Positions 36,816-46,414 of a stretch of 64,000 nucleotides of DNA are shown piece by piece. The translations under genes and the position numbers were made by a program. Location of the stretch: the NCBI RefSeq assembly GCF_014695975.1, contig NZ_JACJPI010000067.1, forward strand, positions 16,856 through 80,855. Reading direction: 5' to 3'. This stretch comes from Leptolyngbya sp. FACHB-321 (lineage in GTDB: Bacteria; Cyanobacteriota; Cyanobacteriia; Leptolyngbyales; Leptolyngbyaceae). A model generated the notes under the pieces. It made no database searches. It had not been told where the DNA came from and saw only the letters and a program-made list of their open reading frames with translations. Within the stretch, counting starts at the first letter, position 1, and each line of letters begins with the position of its first letter.

Positions 36816-38528
36816 CTAATCTCGCCACTCTGGCACTTGCTGATCATGCTTCAGTCTTACCTGTTGCAGCAGGATGGCGGTAAAGCAATCGTCCAGACTG
36901 GGCGCATCCGCCATCGACAACAATCCCGGCAAGCTAGCACAGGCTTCCTGTGTAAACCGTACAGGCAGTAAGGGGTTGAGCGCCTGGAGATACGCTGCCT
37001 GCCACCAGCCTTGCACCCGGTTTTGAGCGGACTGCAACCTGGCAGCACTGGGAAGGCGATCACGCTTCTGGCGTTGATTCACTGTCCGGTCAGACGGCAG
37101 TAAGTTCCACAGATCATCACACGCCCAGGCGGACCAGGGAAAGCAATGGTCAATATCTAAAGAGCGCTCGGTTAGACGTTTGCCACTCCAGACACAGAAC
37201 AGGTCTTGTGAGCCTAGCAAGGCGATCGCGCGTTGCCGTGCTGTAGTGACATCACGGCTAGGGTCAGACCAGGTCAGCGCTAAGGCAATGTCTGCTTCGT
37301 TTAGCGATCGTCCTTGTCCACTGGCATAGCTTTTCATCAGTCGTACCCATTCAGCCAGCAATGCGGGTTCAATCCAAACCTCAAAGTGCAGTAAGGCTAA
37401 CCAGATGTGTTGCGGGATGAGCAAGTGCCCGAAGCTGGCAAGATAGGCTGGATCGATCACAAGCTCAGTTGGTGTGGGTAAACGGGCTGAGCGTGTAGCT
37501 TTAAGTAACTGGCTGCCACCAGGGTCAGTCATGTAGTGGACAGGCATCGTTGTGATTGTCTTCACGGCTTCCTTCAGTGCCTGATGTAAGGCTTGAGCCG
37601 TTGTCCCTGCAAAGCGCGACCCGATCCGCAGATCCAGGTGAGAAACACCACTGAGCGCCCGAAAGCCTGCTCCAGCAAACCCTAACCCCTGTATGCCCCG
37701 ATTCGTGGGGCTTTGCGGTAGGTCTGCTTGTAGGAGCGGCTTAAACAAGCGCAACCAGTAAAGGGCAACCAAACCCAAAGGCACGCTGACAGAGGCATCA
37801 TCCTGGTACTGCGCGGTGCCAGCCGTACTATCTGCGATCCGGCATAGGACTCGTAGCAGCGCCAACTTGTAGGTAGACGACTTGGAGTCATGCAAAATGA
37901 CATGTCGTAGCAGGGGCAAAGCACCCGTGCCGTCATCGGGTAAGGTGAGTGCCATCTGCGTCCAGGCAACTTCGTCTCGGTCCAGCCGATCGCGGTCTAC
38001 TACTTTGCGAACAACCGTGGCTCCATGATCCTGTGCCAAGCGTTCGATTTCTTCCCATGACACCACGTACAACTCACGATCGTTATCTGCGGCTCCATGC
38101 CGTAGCGTGATTGCCAGCAGTCCACCTGGTTTCAGCAGAGTAATCACTTTACGGAACGCTCGTGTGCGTTCTGCGGGTGGCAGATGCATCCAGACAGCAC
38201 TGACAAGGATAAAGTCGAACGCCATACCCAAACGCTGTACGTGTTGAAGCGCTGGGAGGCGATCGTCCAACCAACAAATGTTGGCATCAGGATGGAGTTG
38301 CTGTCCTGCTGCCCGCATCGCCACCGCTGGTTCTACAGCCACTACCGTATGTCCCTGCGCCGCTAACCAAGCGGCATCCCGACCACTACCAGCCCCAATG
38401 TCCAACACTAGCCTGGGACGATCCGGGAGCAGTCCCAGTAGCCAACCATGCAATGCTTCTGCCTTCAGGCTCTCATAGGCAGGGATGACGGTCGCTGCAT
38501 TTTGCTCATACCACTGGACTGCCTTCAC
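36816..38528 (-). CDS. SAM-dependent methyltransferase fused to HNH-type nuclease
   Basis: 570 residues. About 1-200 is a class I methyltransferase (LVLDIGAGSGRDAAWLAAQGHTVVAVEP with the SAM-binding GxGxG, DFILVSAVWMHLP, LKPGGLLAITLRHG). About 205-420 is a domain I do not recognise, with YQDDASVSVPLGLVALYWLRL and HLDLRIGSRFAGT. About 455-510 is HNH-like (CVWSGKRL...LDIDHCFPWSAWACDDLWNLLPSDRTVNQRQKRD), keeping D-H and the N-L-x-P-x-x-x-N motif. Combining a methylase and a nuclease in one chain suggests a self-contained restriction or conflict protein; unlike Type IIG enzymes the MTase is of the small-molecule kind. ATG start, monocistronic. Confidence 0.78.
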   Translation of the reverse strand: MKAVQWYEQNAATVIPAYESLKAEALHGWLLGLLPDRPRLVLDIGAGSGRDAAWLAAQGHTVVAVEPAVAMRAAGQQLHPDANICWLDDRLPALQHVQRLGMAFDFILVSAVWMHLPPAERTRAFRKVITLLKPGGLLAITLRHGAADNDRELYVVSWEEIERLAQDHGATVVRKVVDRDRLDRDEVAWTQMALTLPDDGTGALPLLRHVILHDSKSSTYKLALLRVLCRIADSTAGTAQYQDDASVSVPLGLVALYWLRLFKPLLQADLPQSPTNRGIQGLGFAGAGFRALSGVSHLDLRIGSRFAGTTAQALHQALKEAVKTITTMPVHYMTDPGGSQLLKATRSARLPTPTELVIDPAYLASFGHLLIPQHIWLALLHFEVWIEPALLAEWVRLMKSYASGQGRSLNEADIALALTWSDPSRDVTTARQRAIALLGSQDLFCVWSGKRLTERSLDIDHCFPWSAWACDDLWNLLPSDRTVNQRQKRDRLPSAARLQSAQNRVQGWWQAAYLQALNPLLPVRFTQEACASLPGLLSMADAPSLDDCFTAILLQQVRLKHDQQVPEWRD

Positions 38529-38670
38529 ACCTGGATCACCTCAAGCGGCTGGCTAACTGCATGGAACGGTTGTCATCCGGTTAAAAGTTCTTTTATCACC
38601 CTAGCATTGGCAGTGAGGAAAATAGAGACCACAAGTCGTTTTTGGAGGTAGCAGCAGGTTTACTGCCATG

Positions 38671-38719
38671 GAAAAGCCCCTGGGCGTCTGTCCGTGTTTC
38701 GACTCCAGGGGCTTTTCAG
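38671..38719 (+). terminator. Rho-independent terminator-like hairpin
   Basis: GAAAAGCCCCTGG (38671-38683) pairs perfectly with CCAGGGGCTTTTC (38705-38717). Lies between the divergent methyltransferase-HNH and DUF5131 genes with no plus-strand gene before it, so its transcript is unknown. Confidence 0.7.
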
Positions 38720-38841
38720 TGCTAGGCAACTCCTCACATCCATGAGGATAGCGCTCTTCCCTTTGCCTGTCTACTGCACCAAAGTGTTGTTATACCGGAG
38801 GAAGCATCCGCATCGATCAGCCCAAAGCTGGCAGGACAGAC

Positions 38842-39816
38842 ATGGCAACCAACAGCAAAATTGAGTGGACCACCCATACCTTCAATCCCTGGATTGGCTG
38901 CACCGAGGTTTCACCGGGCTGTGCTCACTGTTATGCCAGAGACATGATGGAGCGCCGGTATCATCGTGTGCAGTGGGGTGCGGGTCAGCCCCGTAGTCGG
39001 ACAACAGCAGACTATTGGAAACAGCCAACGCGCTGGCAGCGGCAGGCACAGGCGAACGGTCAGCGCGATCGTGTGTTTTGTGCGTCGTTAGCAGATTGGC
39101 TCGACGACGAGGTGCCAATTGACTGGCTAGCAGACTTGCTCACGCTGATTGCTGCCACGCCGCACCTCGATTGGCTGCTACTGACAAAGCGCCTCGAGCA
39201 CTGGAGCGATCGCTTGAAGGCTGTCAGCCGCTTGACTCACGACGGTGCCGCCATCGCGAGTACCTGGCTAGAGGGCAACGCTCCAGTGAATGTGTGGCTC
39301 GGTACTACTGTAGAGGGGCAGCAGCAGGCAAACGATCGCATTCCGATGCTGCTCGAAATTCCAACAACTCTACGCTTTCTGAGCTGTGAGCCGCTGCTGG
39401 AAGCTTTAAGCCTTGAACCCTGGTTGTACGCCAACGCACCAATGCATCCCCGGCACTTGAACGGTAATGCGTCTGTTCAGACTCACGGACCTAACAAAAT
39501 TGCTTGGATCATCTGCGGTGGTGAATCGGGTAAGGAGGCACGCACCTTCGATTTGCAATGGGCGCGATCTCTCCGCAGTCAGTGTCAAGCTGCTGGTGTG
39601 GCGTTCTTTTTCAAGCAAGCGGGTGCTCACGCGGTCGACTCCAGTCACTTATACTCCGTGCAGCGATCGCCGCAAGATCCTAAAGGTGGCAACATCAACG
39701 TACTGCCGGAGGATCTCCAAGTACGTGAAATCCCGCTACCGCTGCTTCAACCTGCACCAGTAGGGCGCAGCAAACAGCAAAAGCGTGCGCCCTTGCCGCT
39801 CAAGGAAGTGCTTTAG
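38842..39816 (+). CDS. DUF5131 (phage Gp37/Gp68) family protein
   Basis: 324 residues starting MATNSKIEWTTHTFNPWIGCTEVSPGCAHCYARDMMERR. The family hallmark is W-x-G-C-x(5)-G-C-x-x-C-Y-A, a cysteine trio resembling an Fe-S or radical-SAM-like site, plus CASLADWLDDEVP, LLLTKRLEHW and ICGGESGKEARTFDLQWARSLRSQC. Common on phages and mobile elements; its reaction is not established to my knowledge. The TAG stop abuts the ATG of the next gene, so they are one operon. Confidence 0.87.
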   Translation: MATNSKIEWTTHTFNPWIGCTEVSPGCAHCYARDMMERRYHRVQWGAGQPRSRTTADYWKQPTRWQRQAQANGQRDRVFCASLADWLDDEVPIDWLADLLTLIAATPHLDWLLLTKRLEHWSDRLKAVSRLTHDGAAIASTWLEGNAPVNVWLGTTVEGQQQANDRIPMLLEIPTTLRFLSCEPLLEALSLEPWLYANAPMHPRHLNGNASVQTHGPNKIAWIICGGESGKEARTFDLQWARSLRSQCQAAGVAFFFKQAGAHAVDSSHLYSVQRSPQDPKGGNINVLPEDLQVREIPLPLLQPAPVGRSKQQKRAPLPLKEVL

Positions 39817-40191
39817 ATGGTGGCTTACAACTTCAAACAGCAGTTTGTGACTTTGATTGAAACGGGCGCGAAGCAGCAAACGATCCGGTCGCCACGCAAG
39901 CGGCATACCAAGCCTGGTGAAGCCATGCAGCTCTATACCGGAATGCGAACCAAGGCTTGCCGGAAGCTAGTCACCCCCGATCCCTTCTGTATCAGTGTGG
40001 AGCCGTTACTAATGCACGACAAATTAGGCATCAAGCTCAACGATCGCTGGCTGACCAAAGAGGCACTGACTCAGCTTGCCCTTGCAGACGGCTTTGCTAC
40101 TTGGGACGATTGTTTGCGCTTTTTCAGCGCTGTGCATGGATTGCCCTTTGAAGGAGTGCTGATCAAATGGGCGGTAGTAGGTTGTTACTAG
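39817..40191 (+). CDS. ASCH/PUA-like domain protein
   Basis: 124 residues, MVAYNFKQQFVTLIETGAKQQTIRSPRKRHTKPGEAMQLYTGMRTKACRKL. The basic IR..RKRH.KPG..MQLYTG.R pattern is that of small ASCH-like proteins, a PUA-related RNA- or nucleotide-binding fold, which often travel beside DUF5131 genes. Starts on the nucleotide after the DUF5131 stop. A joint role with that protein is inferred from the coupling. Confidence 0.75.
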   Translation: MVAYNFKQQFVTLIETGAKQQTIRSPRKRHTKPGEAMQLYTGMRTKACRKLVTPDPFCISVEPLLMHDKLGIKLNDRWLTKEALTQLALADGFATWDDCLRFFSAVHGLPFEGVLIKWAVVGCY

Positions 40192-40402
40192 CCAGGACAT
40201 AGCTTGGTGATCGTCCTTCACGCTTTGTCTAAACAGAGAAATATCTGCAACAGTTGGAAAACATCCAATAGTCCCAATGGCATCATCCCCAAACGCTTTT
40301 GCAACCTCGCCAGAGACTTTCAGCACACCACAACATAGGTCATACATTTTTAGATTGGAGCAGTCCTTGGCAGGAATGCCTTGGATAAATTGAGTAGCCT
40401 GC

Positions 40403-42610
40403 TCAGACTAACCCAAGTAACCCCTTTAGAAAGGGCAGTGACGTGTTAACCACGCCTACTAATTTACTGGTATCAGAAACAGTACTAGCAATTCCTTTGA
40501 GTGCGTTAACTGCGAGACTACAAAGTTTCGCGACACGGTTCTCAGACGGTTTCTTACCTTCCTCCGCTAAGGTAGCAACAGCTTCCAGCGCTTCCTGTTT
40601 TTTCTCGTCAGGAAGCGTCTGCTCTTCCTGGATTGCCGTTTGCAAGCTGGTTAGGATCTCTGCAAGGTTCGTTGAACCTTGCACTGGAGAATCTTTTAGT
40701 TGCTGAAGCAAATTGGTCACCTGTCCACTAATGGTCCCTAGATTCAGGGTTGAGCCTGTAACATCGCCGCCTACTGTGATCTTTGCTCCTGTAGAGGCAT
40801 CCACATTACCACCAGCACTGATGTTCTGATTTTCCATTATTTCTCCAATCTGATTTGTGAAATAAATTCGATGTCCTTCGCCTTGAAGAATCACATTCTC
40901 AGCAGAACTCCCTGTCCGTTCCACCATTTTTTGCAGGAATTGCTGCTGCACATCCATTAAAACTTGATAGTAGCTAGACAGTCGAGCGATTTCACCTTCC
41001 TTTGCTTCCAGCGCTAATTGATAACGAGCTTCAAACAGGTCGCGTAAATCTTCATAAGTTTCATTGACCTGTTCCACTACCTGCTGACGAGACACGCCCT
41101 CCCGATGTCCCACTTTGACAATCCAAAATTCACCGCGCTGCTCCAAGCCTTGCAATTCTAGTCCTAGGCTTTCATCTTCCAAACGGAATTTTTCAAACAT
41201 AAAACTGAGAGAGATTGGGTCGAGCTGCTGATCAAACACCAACTCGTAGGAAGTCTCTAATTTGCGAACGATCGCCTCAAACTCTCCTGGCTCAAAGTTT
41301 CGCTCTAGTGGATAGCGTTGGATCGGTCTACTGTTTTCATGGTCGTAATCACGATACATATAGTCACAGATAACTCCCTCAAAGCGGGTTTGATGATTAA
41401 AGCTCCAATCCTTGAGACAGCAGCCGGTTAAATCCGCTTGTGTAAAATCTACATCTGTAACTAGCGTTCGCACAAACTTGGAATAGCGCAGGTTTACTCC
41501 TCGCAAGTCAGCTCCGTCTAAAGTTGCCTCTGTGAAATCGAACCCCTGCAAGTCTCCACGCAGGTAGGCTCCCCTTAAATTCATACGGCAAAAGGTTTTT
41601 TCGGTAGGTTGCCCTGACAATAAGGTTTGCACCTTGGGATAATCCAGATCTAGATAGCAGCTGTCTACTGTTGCTGCTTCCCAACCTGCCGTACCCAAGA
41701 AACAAGTTCTGTAGAGTTTCTTTGCTCGCAGATCGACATTTGCCAAAGATGTACCTGAGAAATTCAGGTGGCTCAAGTCTAAGTTACGAAATGAGGTACC
41801 TCCAAAATTTGCTATCACTCGACCTACCGCGATCAGAATGTTGGTCTGCCTCTCAGCTCGAAGCGTAAGTTCTAAAAATTGCAACGCTGACCAGACAATG
41901 CCCATCGCCAGTAAACTCCCCCCCAACCATCCAAGTAACTGGGTGAAGGGAGTTACCCACTCCTGTGACTGCCGTATAAGGCTCAAAGCCTGATTGTCCA
42001 TGTCACCAGTGGCTGAACGTATCAAGCCCACTGCACTGCTTAATGCGATGAAACTTCCTAGCAACAAGCCACGTAACCATCGGAAGTGCTTTTGGAAGGA
42101 TATAACAAACAGCCAGTTTGCTAGACTCAGACCCACTACACTTAATGAAGCCGCTGTCGTCAAGAGGGTACCGATTAAAGCACTAACAACCACAAACGGA
42201 CCTACCTCTGCTGGCGGTACTAACCCTAATAGCCGCAGCCCTAGCGTTAAAAGCGGCAAACCTAGCCAGCAGCCGAGCAATGTCACTAAAGTACTCCATA
42301 AAAACTGGGTACGCGCCCAATAAAGAAGCATAGTTAGAGTGATCACCGTGATCGCAATCGTCAGATAGCGCCAGCCTTGAAAATCGAATGCCAGATCAAG
42401 CGCTAGTTTGGCTCCAGCAATGCCTGCTATCGTCCCACCTAAAAAACTTAGGAGCAGGCTTAAGGCGAGTACGCCAATTCGACTCGTAACGGAAAGTCCT
42501 AGCAAACACTGGCTGAAGTCTAATTGACTCAGTATCGCTTGAGAGACTCGCTGCCCACGCAAGTTCGTTGAGTAGGGCGCAGGGGTTGACTGGGATGACT
42601 GGTTCATCAA
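40403..42610 (-). CDS. Membrane protein with pentapeptide repeats and C-terminal helical region
   Basis: 735 residues. About 35-270 has seven or eight transmembrane helices; about 270-420 holds pentapeptide repeats (FRNLDLSHLNFSGTSLANVDLRAK, LRGAYLRGDLQGFDFTEATLDGADLRGVNLR). About 430-590 is helical (FEPGEFEAIVRKLETSYELVFDQ), followed by GGNVDASTGAKITVGGDVTGSTLNLG, a short beta-helical segment of the type found in NTPase-less signalling and effector-associated proteins. Divergently transcribed from the trypsin-like gene across 71 nt, so the two probably share a promoter region and a pathway. Cyanobacterial, function unknown. Confidence 0.8.
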   Translation of the reverse strand: MMNQSSQSTPAPYSTNLRGQRVSQAILSQLDFSQCLLGLSVTSRIGVLALSLLLSFLGGTIAGIAGAKLALDLAFDFQGWRYLTIAITVITLTMLLYWARTQFLWSTLVTLLGCWLGLPLLTLGLRLLGLVPPAEVGPFVVVSALIGTLLTTAASLSVVGLSLANWLFVISFQKHFRWLRGLLLGSFIALSSAVGLIRSATGDMDNQALSLIRQSQEWVTPFTQLLGWLGGSLLAMGIVWSALQFLELTLRAERQTNILIAVGRVIANFGGTSFRNLDLSHLNFSGTSLANVDLRAKKLYRTCFLGTAGWEAATVDSCYLDLDYPKVQTLLSGQPTEKTFCRMNLRGAYLRGDLQGFDFTEATLDGADLRGVNLRYSKFVRTLVTDVDFTQADLTGCCLKDWSFNHQTRFEGVICDYMYRDYDHENSRPIQRYPLERNFEPGEFEAIVRKLETSYELVFDQQLDPISLSFMFEKFRLEDESLGLELQGLEQRGEFWIVKVGHREGVSRQQVVEQVNETYEDLRDLFEARYQLALEAKEGEIARLSSYYQVLMDVQQQFLQKMVERTGSSAENVILQGEGHRIYFTNQIGEIMENQNISAGGNVDASTGAKITVGGDVTGSTLNLGTISGQVTNLLQQLKDSPVQGSTNLAEILTSLQTAIQEEQTLPDEKKQEALEAVATLAEEGKKPSENRVAKLCSLAVNALKGIASTVSDTSKLVGVVNTSLPFLKGLLGLV

Positions 42611-42681
42611 GTTACAGTAGTAATTTTCTTTTGCTAAGAGCTAAGATTGGGGCGCGAGTAATCTGATCTAGATAAAGCTTT

Positions 42682-44445
42682 ATGGCAAAGATTCTACCTA
42701 ACAAAATATGGACTGAGTTGGGCTTCATTTGGAGAGGGCTAGAAGACATAGAGGCAGGGGAACAGGAAATTGCTTTAGAGCCAACTCAAATATCAGGAAG
42801 TAATCTTGCAACTCTAATTAATCAAAGACTGACGCTGCGATCGCAGAAGCTCTCAGATTTAGTCTTAAATGAGAATGATTTACTGCCCTTCAGCTTTTTT
42901 GAAGAGGGTCAAAATGCAGGTAAAGGCGTCTGCTGCCTTACTCGTCGAATCAGCAACCTTAATGAGTTAGACAAACTCATTGAAGCAGCTAAGGAGCAGC
43001 CAAGACTACAGGCAATCTTACTAGTGTGGTATTTGATTGATCCTGTGAGGGAGCCAGAAAAATTTAAGGAAAAAGCCCCAACTGTAGATTTACCTTATGC
43101 CTCTGGTTTTCTGGTCGGTGGGGATTACCTACTGACCAACCGTCATGTTGTAGAAAACAAAGATCTACTCAAAGAATTTAAGGCGGTCTTTAACTACGAA
43201 GACCGCGCCCGTACTAGAGAAAGTCATCCAGAGCTACTGGCTCGGTTAGACAAATATGGCTTTGTTGACGACTTTTGGGTCTCTTCACCCCCTGAATCAG
43301 ACTTGGATTACGTGTTGCTTAAGCTTGAGCCGCTGAATGGAAAGTCGGTGAGCGCCTTTTTTAAGGGAGTTAATTTAGCAAAAACCTTAGCAGGAACGCT
43401 CGCGCCCGGTCTGACAAAAGGAAACCTAGACAACGACCCTGCCTTAAAAGCCGGATTAAATAACGATTTCACAACTCTCGTAGAGAACAGAGGATTTATC
43501 TCTGGCGATCCAGTTCATATGATTGAGCATCCTGGGGGACGACCCAAGGAAATTGTCGTCTTTAATAATCGCCTCGTAAATGTGTACGAGAACTTTCTAG
43601 AGTACGAAACTGATGCGGAACCTGGTTCTTCCGGTAGCCCGCTGTTTAATACATCCTGGCAAGCAGTTGGTCTTCATCAAGCATCACTTCTGGACGAAAA
43701 CAGTGCTGAGCGGAAGATCAAAGGCTATTTAGGCATTCGGATGGATAGCGTTTTGACAGACTTGCGCTCACAGGTTGCCAGCAATCTAGACCCGCGCCTG
43801 CGCGATTTCTTTGACATCGTTGATGGTACCGCTCCACCAACACAACCTCAGGTATTTATTCTGGCTGGACGACGACGCTCATTTCTAGGAAATGATGCAG
43901 ACCTAGAACGGCAAGCGATGGAAAATTTGAGACAGGCAATTCGTACAGAATTAGCTCACCGCGACCCAACGGTTCGTATCGTTCCTATATCAGGACATCC
44001 GGAGCAACCCCACTCAGATGCTCTTAAACAGGCAATAGAGGAAATTAATCAGCAACGTAATCCTGATCAACAGAGCGAGTTGGCGATCGAAATTCTCACA
44101 AACCGTTCTGGGTCTCCTTCAAAAGTTCATGGTATTACTTTGTACTATAGCGCTGCCAATCCCCTTGCCCAGCAGTTGGTACAGTTTTTACAAGCGGCTC
44201 TCAAAACCACTAGTCCATTACCCTACATTGGTGCCTTCCCTGATTCGTACACCAAGAGTCGGCGACTTGCCTTTTGTCGAGAGATCAACTTACCAGCCGT
44301 GGTAATTTATGTTGGCTACTTAGACAATGAAAGCGATCGCAGGTATATAGAGGCGGTAAAGCGAGATTCCAGTGCTGCTGCTTCTCTAGCAACTAGTCTT
44401 ACTACTGGCATCCTCGATGCCCTTCAAGCATTTGAGCCTCAATAG
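42682..44445 (+). CDS. Trypsin-like serine protease with N-terminal helical and C-terminal amidase-like domains
   Basis: 587 residues. About 1-120 is a small helical region of the effector-associated type (LRSQKLSDLVLNENDLLPFSFFEEGQNAGKGVCCL). About 140-390 is a trypsin-fold protease with an apparent triad: His in LLTNRHVVEN, Asp in ESDLDYVLLKL, Ser in EPGSSGSPLFNTSWQAVGLH. About 395-585 (VHGITLYYSAANPLAQQLVQFL, RRLAFCREINLPAVVIYVGYLDNESDRRYI) recalls Amidase_3-type N-acetylmuramoyl amidases, but the expected zinc ligands are not clear. Architecture fits regulated conflict systems in which a protease is activated by a partner. Divergent partner: the pentapeptide membrane protein. Confidence 0.75.
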   Translation: MAKILPNKIWTELGFIWRGLEDIEAGEQEIALEPTQISGSNLATLINQRLTLRSQKLSDLVLNENDLLPFSFFEEGQNAGKGVCCLTRRISNLNELDKLIEAAKEQPRLQAILLVWYLIDPVREPEKFKEKAPTVDLPYASGFLVGGDYLLTNRHVVENKDLLKEFKAVFNYEDRARTRESHPELLARLDKYGFVDDFWVSSPPESDLDYVLLKLEPLNGKSVSAFFKGVNLAKTLAGTLAPGLTKGNLDNDPALKAGLNNDFTTLVENRGFISGDPVHMIEHPGGRPKEIVVFNNRLVNVYENFLEYETDAEPGSSGSPLFNTSWQAVGLHQASLLDENSAERKIKGYLGIRMDSVLTDLRSQVASNLDPRLRDFFDIVDGTAPPTQPQVFILAGRRRSFLGNDADLERQAMENLRQAIRTELAHRDPTVRIVPISGHPEQPHSDALKQAIEEINQQRNPDQQSELAIEILTNRSGSPSKVHGITLYYSAANPLAQQLVQFLQAALKTTSPLPYIGAFPDSYTKSRRLAFCREINLPAVVIYVGYLDNESDRRYIEAVKRDSSAAASLATSLTTGILDALQAFEPQ

Positions 44446-44951
44446 CATTAACTCTTTATGATTTAGAAAACTCAACATCTTCCACCCGTGTTGAGACTGA
44501 TGCTGTAAGCTCTCTCCTGAGCATCTCCTCTTGACGAAGATTGCACGACAGTGCCATCTTAAACGTAATGCAGCTTTATTAATCAAGGCAGACGAACGTC
44601 TGGGTTTTCGTCTCATAAGCAGCATCTCTGTACCTTGACATGACATAGGGCTATTACCTTGGTCTAGCAGTAAGCTGGCACAGTCTTCTGGCAATGGCGA
44701 TGAAAAACTTTGGTTTCAGTGACGTTTCTTCACTAATGCCAGAGGTTTTCCTACCCACTGTTTGACAAGCTGTGTACGTTTATTGCTAGCTCAAGTTAAT
44801 CGCTGTATGTGATGTCACGGCATAGAGATACTGTGCATTGAGACGGTAATCATCTAAAGCTGGATACCTTTAGCATTATCGCAGCGTATTCAGCCTGTTA
44901 GATCGAGCTTGAGCACTAGGGCTGCCTCACAAACAAATTAGAGGCATATTT
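44446..44951. other. Gene-poor stretch
   Basis: About 500 nt between the protease and the NYN gene. Short ORFs on both strands show no recognisable domain, and I find no tRNA, terminator or repeat. It may carry the promoter of the NYN/RNase III pair. Confidence 0.4.
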
Positions 44952-45416
44952 ATGTTGAACCAACCCGATGGTTTGGTCATGTCGTCTGTGGCAATTTTGT
45001 GTGATTGGCAAAACGTTAGGGGCACGCACGCGCAGCTTCGCTGCCTCATGACGTTTGCCTGTCTGCGTGGCACGATAGCGTTTAAGCGTGCCTATGCACA
45101 CTGGCGACGCGAACAGGCTCAGTGGGAGGAAGTGTTTGATGACTTGGAATTCGAGTGTATTAATACTCCCTCCTCCAAACGCAAGAAAAATAACGCCGAT
45201 CACAAACTGATTGCCCATTGTAGGCAGCAGATTCTTCCGCGCCCGGACATTAAGACTGTCATTCTGCTCTCTGGCGATGGCGATTTTAAGGGACTGGTAC
45301 GTGACCTTCAGGCAAAGGGCAAAGAGGTGATTGTGATCGCGCAGTGTCTCAAGAAAACGAGTCGCAAGCTCAGGCAAGCGGCGGATGAGTTCCACTTATG
45401 GCAGCAGCTTTGCTAA
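44952..45416 (+). CDS. NYN-domain (PIN-like) ribonuclease family protein
   Basis: 154 residues. VAILCDWQNVRG (residues 13-24) contains the first acidic site of the NYN fold, NADHKLIAHC the second, and VILLSGDGDFKGLVRDLQAKGKEVIV the SGDGDF signature shared with LabA/DUF88 proteins. These are Mg-dependent RNases by fold. The ATG follows GAGG at 8 nt. The next gene, 87 nt downstream on the same strand, is RNase III, so both are RNA-cutting enzymes and may be cotranscribed. Confidence 0.82.
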   Translation: MLNQPDGLVMSSVAILCDWQNVRGTHAQLRCLMTFACLRGTIAFKRAYAHWRREQAQWEEVFDDLEFECINTPSSKRKKNNADHKLIAHCRQQILPRPDIKTVILLSGDGDFKGLVRDLQAKGKEVIVIAQCLKKTSRKLRQAADEFHLWQQLC

Positions 45417-45503
45417 CAAGTTTAGTCACTAGCTACCCCTCTCAGAGCAGAGGGGTAGTAGCAGTGCATGGGAGCCAATTGCCATAGAGAAGGAGCATGA
45501 TAA

Positions 45504-46190
45504 ATGCACAAATTGTTGACCTTTCGCAACGAAAAGTTGCTACGACAGGCGTTAACGCACCGTTCGTTTATCAACGAAAATCCCGGTGAAGCGTATAATG
45601 AGCGGTTAGAGTTTTTAGGGGATGCTTTACTGACTTTTATCAGTGGTGACTATCTGTACCGTCGTTACCCAGACATGGGGGAAGATGAAATGACACGGCG
45701 GCGGTCATCACTGGTGGATGAGAAGCAGCTGGCTAAGTTTGCGCTGGAAGTAGGGTTAGATTTTCGGATGCGTTTGGGCAGAGGTGCGATTCAAGAAGGT
45801 GGGTTTAATAATCCCAATTTACAGAGCAGCACCTTTGAAGCGGTCGTTGGTGCTTATTACCTGGACAACGATCGCGACATAGAAGCGATCCGTCCGCTGA
45901 TTGAAAGTTTTTTCAATGCTGCTTTGCCAACGGTTCCAGAAACCCGTTCTCACATTGATGCCAAGAACCGCTTTCAAGCATGGGTACAGGCAACCATTGG
46001 GTCTGTCTTACCAAAGTACGTGACAGAGCGCACAGGTGATCCCGATCATGCACCGGAGTATCTGGCGCGTGTTTTGGTCAACGGCAAAGTCTATGGCGAA
46101 GGCAAGGGTTGCGGTAAAAAGGGGTCGGAGAAGTGTGCCGCCGAGGATGCTTTGGCACGGCTCAAGGCTCAAGGTTTACTTGAGGGCTGA
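45504..46190 (+). CDS. rnc: Ribonuclease III
   Basis: Double-strand-specific endoribonuclease, 228 residues. ERLEFLGDALLTFISGDYLY carries the signature with catalytic Glu/Asp, TFEAVVGAYYLD the second acidic cluster, and residues ~155-228 the dsRNA-binding domain (DAKNRFQAWVQATIG...KKGSEKCAAEDALARL). GAAGGAG precedes the ATG at good distance. In an accessory region this is likely an additional copy. Because crRNA/tracrRNA duplexes of type V-K are cut by RNase III, a link to the nearby CAST is possible but only inferred. Confidence 0.93.
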   Translation: MHKLLTFRNEKLLRQALTHRSFINENPGEAYNERLEFLGDALLTFISGDYLYRRYPDMGEDEMTRRRSSLVDEKQLAKFALEVGLDFRMRLGRGAIQEGGFNNPNLQSSTFEAVVGAYYLDNDRDIEAIRPLIESFFNAALPTVPETRSHIDAKNRFQAWVQATIGSVLPKYVTERTGDPDHAPEYLARVLVNGKVYGEGKGCGKKGSEKCAAEDALARLKAQGLLEG

Positions 46191-46414
46191 GAACCCTTAC
46201 AGCTAGTAGGACTTCTATCCAACCTCAAAGGGGCAATGCTGCTCTATGTCTAATCCGCAACAGCTGCGCTCAAGCAGAGTTCTCTAATACCAATTTCAAG
46301 TGGAATTGCATAGGCATAGAGGCATTAAAAGTTTAGATTGAATGAATTCAGTTTTAATCAAGCTGTGCTCTTCGGCAGCACCACGCAAGATCGAACTTTA
46401 GTGTTGGGAAATGG

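Noticed and set aside
44386..44694. 102-codon minus-strand ORF after the protease gene
   Set aside because: Overlaps the 3' end of the protease gene and shows no domain, ribosome-binding site or plausible composition.
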